Below, in pieces: positions 57,296 to 64,000 of a stretch of 64,000 nucleotides of DNA. Source of the DNA: Wyeomyia smithii (Eukaryota > Arthropoda > Insecta > Diptera > Culicidae); assembly GCF_029784165.1 (NCBI RefSeq), contig NC_073696.1:48243315-48307314 (forward strand). Reading direction: 5' to 3'. The notes beneath the pieces are model-generated. The model had not been told where the DNA came from. It made no database searches and worked only from the letters and a program-made list of their open reading frames with translations. The translations under genes were made by a program, and so were the position numbers. The stretch's first letter is position 1; each line of letters opens with the position of its first letter.

Positions 57296-57372
57296 TCTCT
57301 CTCTCTCTCCCTCTCTCTTCCTCTCTGTTTACCTCCCTCTCTCTCCGCTATCTCTCTCTACCTCTCTCTCTC

Positions 57373-57418
<46 letters not shown>

Positions 57419-58637
57419 ATCCCACCCTCGCTATCTTTTTCTCTTTCTCTCACTCGCTCGTGCTCTCTCTCTTGATCTCTCTCCATCCCACCCTTGTTAT
57501 CTCTTTCTCTTTCTCTCAATCGCTCGTTCTCTCTCATTATCTCTCTCTCGCTCTCTCTCTCTTTCTCGCTCTCTCTCTCGCTTTTTCTTTCGCTCTTTAT
57601 CTTTTTATCTCTTTATCTCTTTGTCTCTTTATCTCTTTATCTCTTTATCTCTTTATCTCTTTATCTCTTTATCTCTTTATCTCTTTATCTCTTTATCTCT
57701 TTATCTCTTTATCTCTTTATCTCTTTATCTCTTTATCTCTTTATCTCTTTATCTCTTTATCTCTTTATTTCTTTATCTCTTTATCTCTTTATCTCTTTAT
57801 CTCTTTATCTCTTTATCTCTTTATCTCTTTATCTCTTTATCTCTTTATCTCTTTATCTCTTTATCTCTTTATCTCTTTATCTCTTTATCTCTTTATCTCT
57901 TTATCTCTTTATCTCTTTATCTCTTTATCTCTTTATCTCTTTATCTCTTTATCTCTTTATCTCTTTATCTCTTTATCTCTTTATCTCTTTATCTCTTTAT
58001 CTCTTTATCTCTTTATCTCTTTATCTCTTTATCTCTTTATCTCTTTATCTCTTTATCTCTTTATCTCTTTATCTCTTTATCTCTTTATCTTTTTATCTCT
58101 TTATCTCTTTATCTCTTTATCTCTTTATCTCTTTATCTCTTTATCTCTTTATCTCTATATCTCTATATCTCTTTATCTCTTTATCTCTTTATCTCTTTAT
58201 CTCTTTATCTCTTTATCTCTTTATCTCTTTATCTCTTTATCTCTATATCTCTATATCTCTTTATCTCTTCATCTCTTTATCTCTTTATCTCTTTATCTCT
58301 TTATCTCTTTATCTCTTTATCTCTTTATCTCTTTATCTCTTTATCTCTTTATCTCTTTATCTCTTTATCTCTTTATCTCTTTATCTCTTTATCTCTTTAT
58401 CTCTTTATCTCTTTATCTCTTTATCTCTTTATCTCTTTATCTCTTTATCTCTTTATCTCTTTATCTCTTTATCTCTTTATCTCTTTATCTCTTTATCTCT
58501 TTATCTCTTTATCTCTTTATCTCTTTATCTCTTTATCTCTTTATCTCTTTCTTTTTCTCGGTTTCTCTCTCTCTATATCTCTCTATCTCTCTCGGTCTCT
58601 CTCTCGATATCTCTTTCTCGATATCTCTCTCTCGACA

Positions 58638-58680
<43 letters not shown>

Positions 58681-58830
58681 ACATATCTCTCTCTGTCTTT
58701 CTCGGTATCTCTCTTTCTTTCTCTCTCTCTTTCGTTCTCTCTTTTTCTCTCTCTCTCTCTTTCGTTCTCTTTCGCACTCTATCTCTCTCTTTGGATCTCT
58801 CCTCATCGCTCCTTCTCTCGCGCTCTGTAT
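57296..58830. repeat. CT-rich satellite with an (CTCTTTAT)n core of about 118 units
   Basis: The core (about 57,600-58,548) is an almost perfect 8-bp tandem, TTTATCTC, with rare variants (CTCTATAT near 58,155 and 58,240, CTCTTCAT near 58,266, TTTATTTC near 57,768). (CT)n-rich, less regular sequence flanks both sides. Because the unit has no stop in any plus frame, frames of 594, 532 and 447 codons are open at once (Ser-Leu-Tyr-Phe-Ile repeats). They are not genes. Confidence 0.97.
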
Positions 58831-59443
58831 TTTCTAGATGCAATTTTTTGTCTTTTACAAATAATTGAGCAATTTTGTTCGACTGACTCGAAAATTAGTC
58901 ATTGCTGATTGTTTCTTATTCTCTTCTTTTATTTTGTAGGTTTGCTCAATTTATCTTTTGTTTTGCTTTTACTTTACACTCCGCCCAATTCTTATATTGT
59001 TCTCATAATAACTTTAATTTTATGATAAGTTTTTTCTATTTTGATTTAAATTTTATTCAGAGAAGAAACTTTTTGTTATGAACAGCTCAAAAATATTTCA
59101 ATCTATCATATCGGCACTCGTAACACAAATCAATTGGGGTACTGACGTACTCTTCATTTTGACTCTAACGACGTCTCTCAACCAGAGTTGCCAGTTAAGT
59201 GTAATTCACCTAAATGTGATATTTTATTTTTTTACATGTGTTTTAAAGTTTTGTTTTTTGTTAATAGTAGGAAATCAGCTACTAGGTTGCGCTTTCGAGA
59301 ATGGATCAAAATAATATTCATGAGAAATCGGCGAACATTGCACAGTGTCCAGGAATGCAATCTAGCAGAACACAATTATAACTCCATATAACTATTTTGA
59401 GATAATGTATTCGCAAATGTTCATGAAAATAATCAAGGATGTG
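58831..59443. other. No recognisable gene
   Basis: AT-rich, nothing supported. Confidence 0.4.
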
Positions 59444-59713
59444 GTCCCCGTGGCTCTGTAGTTAGCGATGTCGGTCGGCTAGCTCTCCCACACGGTTGTG
59501 ATATCGGGTTCGATTCCCAATCGCGTCGAGGATCTTTTCGAGCTGGAAATTTTCTCGACTCAGCACTGGGGCACGGTGTATCGTTGTATCGTTGTACTTA
59601 TCCTACACATACAAAATGTGCCAAAAACAATATCGATAACGAATTCTCTCACCTAATCTAGTTGATCGAGACCGCTATTAGCCCCAAGGCTAAGCGTGCG
59701 ATATTGTTTTTTT
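59444..59713 (+). mobile_element. tRNA-derived SINE family A, uninterrupted copy
   Basis: A-box-like GTGGCTCTGTAGTTAG, B box GGTTCGATTCC (within 59,508-59,520), a body with CACTGGGGCACGGTGTATCG and a 3' end GACCGCTATTAGCCCC then a T-rich tail. It aligns over its whole length with the split copy at 9,384-9,572 plus 11,669-11,735. Confidence 0.85.
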
Positions 59714-62700
59714 GTCCGTGGCTTCTTGAATAGTTGTGACTTTGGAAGGGTTTCGTATTATTAGCTAATAAACAACTTTGTAATAGAAACCATCCTTCTA
59801 AATTGAAAAAATGAAGAAAAAATATTTAGTACTAGTACTAGTTCAGTACACGTTTAGTACAAATATTTTCATACAAAAATATTCCTTGATTATTCACATG
59901 AACATTGCTGAAAACACTATCTCAAAAAACCAACACGATCAGGAGTTATTTTTTAGTCTTGCGAAATAAATTCTAAGTTTTTCTAAGTCAGTTTATGTAA
60001 TATTGGATGTGCGAAAAAATAAATACATATTTGCTTTACAAAAATATTGTATTCTTGGTAATTCTGATACCACTAAATTATTATTTGCTAACACTGAAAG
60101 TATTTAACTTGTGAACACCAAAGCAGATATAAATTAGATCTATCTCTAATGAAGAAATAAAATCATTTGACCAGTTTATAATGGTATTACAACGATAATT
60201 CTCTGTAGCAGATTGCAGAAAATACACAGGGTGGTTAAACTTTGTGTGCCAATTGCTCAAAATAATTTTTTTGCGTTTGGTTAAGCTTGGTTGCACACCG
60301 ACTAATTGTATTATTAAATTTCAATTGAACTGAAACCTACAGAATTATTACGACTTAAAGTGCACTCATGCCTGCTGACTCAGACTATTCTTACGAACAA
60401 AAACAATATAACGTGACTCTCCTGTTTCTCCTCCATTCCATCATTGAAACCTCCCAGATATTTGTTTATTGCACGCAGGAGATTCCTTTGTTTCGTCACC
60501 GAAAACCACCCGGATGTTCCGATTGCACAAGTTATGCGCATTCTTAACCCACTGGAAACCCAGTTTTGGTACATCATGATGAACAAGATTAATCGAAAAT
60601 CACGATCCAGTGGAATGAATAATTATCTTCCGAAAATCACCGAGCCACGGCAAAAAAATACAAAACAACAAGCTTTCGGGATTAATATCTTTGCACGCTT
60701 TGCACGCATGGAAGACTTTTTCCCCCGCGGCGAATATTTGTTTGCGGATATCGGACCATGGTCATTCATAATACAGATAAAGAAAAAAAACGATTTCTGC
60801 TTCGCCGGATCCCAAGCGATTCCAAGTACTGATTAAACATGCAGAAGATTAAATTTTTCAAAAAGCTTACTCAAGATTGCGCAAGACCTTTCGGCTCGCG
60901 TGCCGGCATTACGCGCCGTGATAATGGAGCTGTTGTTGTTGATGTTGGTGCTGTTAACAGGCCATTGAGAACACTCAAGGCCGGTGCCAAATTAAAATAT
61001 CCATTGGGGCTAGCTGCGACGGCAATGATCTCATCACGATGAAGGCGGCCGGCCTCTAGCTCGCAACGCGCGCCGGTTAGAGTTAGAGACTTTGATGATC
61101 GGTTCGATTAGTTGAGCTTATCAGGCGTAAACCGTGTGCATACGGCTGAATGAAGTTACCTAAAAACATACGAAGATGGTGTGTTATCTAAGGAAATTAC
61201 CAAACTTACTTGTTATTTGATTATTCGATTATGAAACCAGACTTTCGGTTTTGATGAAGCTGTAGTCATTTTACTCTTAGTATTTTTGGAAAACAAACTG
61301 ATTAGTACTACAAAGTTGAGTGTTAAAAAAGCATTAAAAAACAAACATCAAATGGGCGGTCAACCCGAGCCGACACGCCATCCATCAAGCAACTTGACTT
61401 TAGACAGCGGTTTCTACTTCCCAGTTCTCAGGCCATACATTGACATCGTACATGAAATACGGCCTGTCAATTATAAAACGCATCGGATTCTTCCACAGAA
61501 CAAATCATTTGCGGCGCACTGGAATACAGGATTCATGGGAAGTACTTACGCGGCATTGTTTCATTTCCCGGCAGTTTCGAACTTCAATTGTTGGTTGCGT
61601 TTTTCCATGCCAAATCCATGTTAATATTGGCTTCCGGCATTCCAGTTGCTTGTCATAGTGCAGTATTCAGTTCGAGATGAAATCGGGTTCGTTGTCTACA
61701 TTTACCAAAATAGCAGTCTTTCTCTAATACATTTATGTCATGCAAGTTGCGTGCAAAGTAAAATGGAACGGATCTATTTTCAACATGAATTCTTATCATT
61801 TTACAGGGTTTTAGAAATTCTGCTTTCATTTGCAGCACACCTATCACAGTGAGTGTTTCCGGGGCTCGGTCAAGCAGGATATTGGTCCCAAAATTACTGC
61901 TACCGAGGACGGTTCTGAGATTAAAGCATTCCTTCGCGTCCATTAATTCTGGGCACGACTTAGCGAATATTATAAAGTCTGGTGAGATTTATGGGTGTCA
62001 TAACTGCCGTAAATTGTGAAGGATCAATCTAAGCCGCACCGAGAGTCTTCAAGCCGACTTGTTTATTTACTAGCAAAAAACAGGTAGCAGTTGCGCCATC
62101 GCGAACACAACGGTGATAATAATCTTTGCAAGTTTGACGAGATAATCGTGCCGCTAGTTCGGGTCAACAGTTGCCTCCGGGAGCGGTGACACCAAAGCTT
62201 CAACCATGCTTGCTATGTGACTGTGGATGGTGGCTATTTATAGTGATTCGTCAAAAACGGATGGCGTTCACTAACTTTAAGCTGACGATTAATAGCACGT
62301 CCGATAAAAAGAAGAAAGCAAGCCTACGTTTTGATATTTCATATGCATTTTTAGAGACTAGCAATTTTGATGCTTTTCCTATGCATTTTGGAACTCTTCT
62401 GCATATTGTAAATAAGGACGCTAGAAACACTGCACATATTTCAATTCATTAGCGTAGGGAAAAAAGCAGTTAAGTTCAACAGACGCGACAGGTAAAGTTG
62501 TTCAATATAACTTAACTGTGTGAAACGCAAACAAAGAAAAAACGCAGAAGACCGGTGATGGTCCAAAATAAATTAAATCGCAAAAATGTTTATCAGTAAC
62601 AGTCCTGTTACATGAGCAAAATAAGACTAACACTATCCATCAGAAGTGGTGATGTCTTACAAATAGAAATTTATCTTAAGTTAAGTCACCCAAGCACCAT

Positions 62701-63666
62701 AAACATGAATTTAAGTGTTGCCAATATCAAGTTTTTTTTCTCAGACACTCAATGTTAACCCCAGGGGGGATTTACCGCTGTCAAATTTCATATATGTGTG
62801 CGTTATCGCAGATCAACTCTGGTCCATGAAGTTTGTTGGTTCATGACGTTTGATAAATTACCAATGTGAAGATAATCCATCACCAATTTTCGTTAAAAAC
62901 TTGTTGCTGTCCCAAAATTTCACTACAGAACGCATTATTAATAAAAGTTTTCCGCTATTTCTCGAGTTTTGTTAAAAGAAAACGTTCCATTTTACTCCGA
63001 TCAAAACGACAAAAACTAAAACATACAGACGCCTTGTTTCCAAATGTGCTGGTCACGGTTTCACGATATTTGGCAGATAGATTCCCCGTGGTTTACCCAC
63101 GCGGATATCGCGAATCATGAATCATCAGCCATTCCTCGCTTTGTTTTTAGAACCTAGAAACATAAATTTTCCATAGCACTTGAACAAAACAAAACTAGGG
63201 CATACATTCACTGAATTGTAAGTCGAGCGATAAAGGTATGACGCATGATTTGCAGGTACACAACGGTCAAACAAAACCTGTTTATTGTGCAGACAAAACA
63301 GTAACCGGATGTTGCTGTGAGGTCCAACTTGCGCGAAGGTATTTCGTCTCAAGCACAGCGTCCATTAGTGGGTACTTGAATTTCAATCTGTCACGTAATC
63401 GGGCGGCTGTTTGGCGTTTCGCACTGGCAACCATATTTTGCGAATGTATACAATTTTTGACAGCTGTAAAAAAAGGTGAGTAAATCGTACTCGGTTGAGA
63501 ACCAGTTACTTTTCGATGGTTCGGTATCTATCGCCATCAGCAGCAGTGCACTTTTGTCTCAATTGATTGCACATATAACCAAAAAAAAAGTAGGAGGTTG
63601 TATCCAAGACACGACCGCATAAATGACGTAGAACTACGTACACTATTAACAAATGCGTTGAGTGTT
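59714..63666. other. No recognised gene
   Basis: Frames of 112-130 codons at 60,444-60,836 and 61,286-61,624 have no domain I recognise. A strong donor-like AAAGGTGAGTAAAT at 63,471-63,484 ends an 81-codon frame without known homology. Two alternations of AT-rich and balanced DNA suggest ordinary intronic or intergenic sequence. Confidence 0.35.
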
Positions 63667-63775
63667 TCATTACCCTAGTAACACAACTGTTTTTATCAAA
63701 GTTTTATAGCGTTTTTTTGGCTGTATTGAGCGCTATAAAACTTTGATAAAACCTATATTTTTACTTGGGTAATGA
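63667..63775. mobile_element. Palindromic MITE, about 109 bp
   Basis: TCATTACCC and GGGTAATGA close an almost complete hairpin; the inner arms TTTATCAAAGTTTTATAGCG and its complement are exact over 20 bp. Confidence 0.75.
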
Positions 63776-63839
63776 GTTATAATGTCTACTAATGAAGGGT
63801 TGTGAATTTGGTGAACCGGTTTCAGCAGTTAGCAGATCG

Positions 63840-64000
63840 TGCCAAGTTAAAAACCATACACAGCACACACACACAAATCATACCTTATCATAGACACACA
63901 CACATCATACCATATCATTATACCATACACACATCATGGTAATATCATACACACATACACACATACACACATGATACCATATCATATACACACAGCAAGC
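63840..64000. repeat. CA-rich microsatellite with ATCATACCAT units, cut by window end
   Basis: Alternating (CA)n, (CATA)n and TCATACCATATCAT blocks to the last base. Confidence 0.9.

Noticed and set aside
57124..58908. Three overlapping long plus-strand frames (594, 532, 447 codons)
   Set aside because: They are translations of an 8-bp satellite that has no stop codon in any plus frame.

Overview
This is non-coding-rich eukaryotic nuclear DNA, AT-rich and saturated with transposable elements. The repertoire is what large culicid (mosquito) genomes look like: Penelope-like elements, a Jockey-clade retrotransposon that resembles the mosquito Juan family, several I/Jockey-type reverse transcriptase relics, tRNA-derived SINEs, a Helitron, and many MITEs and foldback elements. 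One MITE family has ends reading GGNGTCATCCACAAATTA. Species assignment is inference; nothing in the window is diagnostic. No complete host protein-coding gene is visible. The best host feature is a GC/CpG-rich block (about 15.33-16.46 kb) leading to a short coding exon (16,460-16,633) with a good start context and a consensus 5' splice site. The rest of the window may be its first large intron, or intergenic DNA.

Layout. 1-1.0 kb: 3' part of a Penelope-like element (PLE) with a GIY-YIG nuclease ORF and a decayed hammerhead ribozyme. 1.28-2.81 kb: hAT-like element. 5.9-7.1 and 13.4-14.4 kb: decayed tandem repeat. 7.49-8.80 kb: 1.3-kb foldback. 9.38-11.73 kb: a SINE split by a composite insertion carrying a dead reverse transcriptase. 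14.92-15.08 kb: two hammerhead ribozymes of type III architecture on opposite strands. 18.2 kb: mariner scrap. 20.6-21.3 kb: divergent histone H2B/H2A pseudogene pair. 21.48-23.72 kb: Helitron with two internal minisatellites. 24.58-25.49 kb: hAT-like foldback. 29.30-30.99 kb: Transib-like element with a 5-bp target duplication. 32.24-34.27 kb: PLE with inverted terminal copies, each carrying a hammerhead. 34.61-36.60 kb: 1-kb tandem duplication. 38.8-40.9 kb: (AT)n followed by a foldback with a nested MITE. 44.42-49.05 kb: foldback interrupted by a full-length but mutated Jockey-clade element. 50.3-53.6 kb: SINE pair and a reverse transcriptase relic interrupted by a MITE. 57.3-58.8 kb: octamer satellite. 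59.4 kb: intact copy of the SINE that is split at 9.4 kb. 63.7-64.0 kb: small MITE and a CA microsatellite.

The most interesting signal is catalytic RNA. At least five hammerhead-type motifs can be folded by hand. Three sit in PLE terminal regions, where hammerheads are an established feature. The other two are a divergent pair at 14.92-15.08 kb that lies in no element I can name. Insertion order can be read directly at several nested sites.
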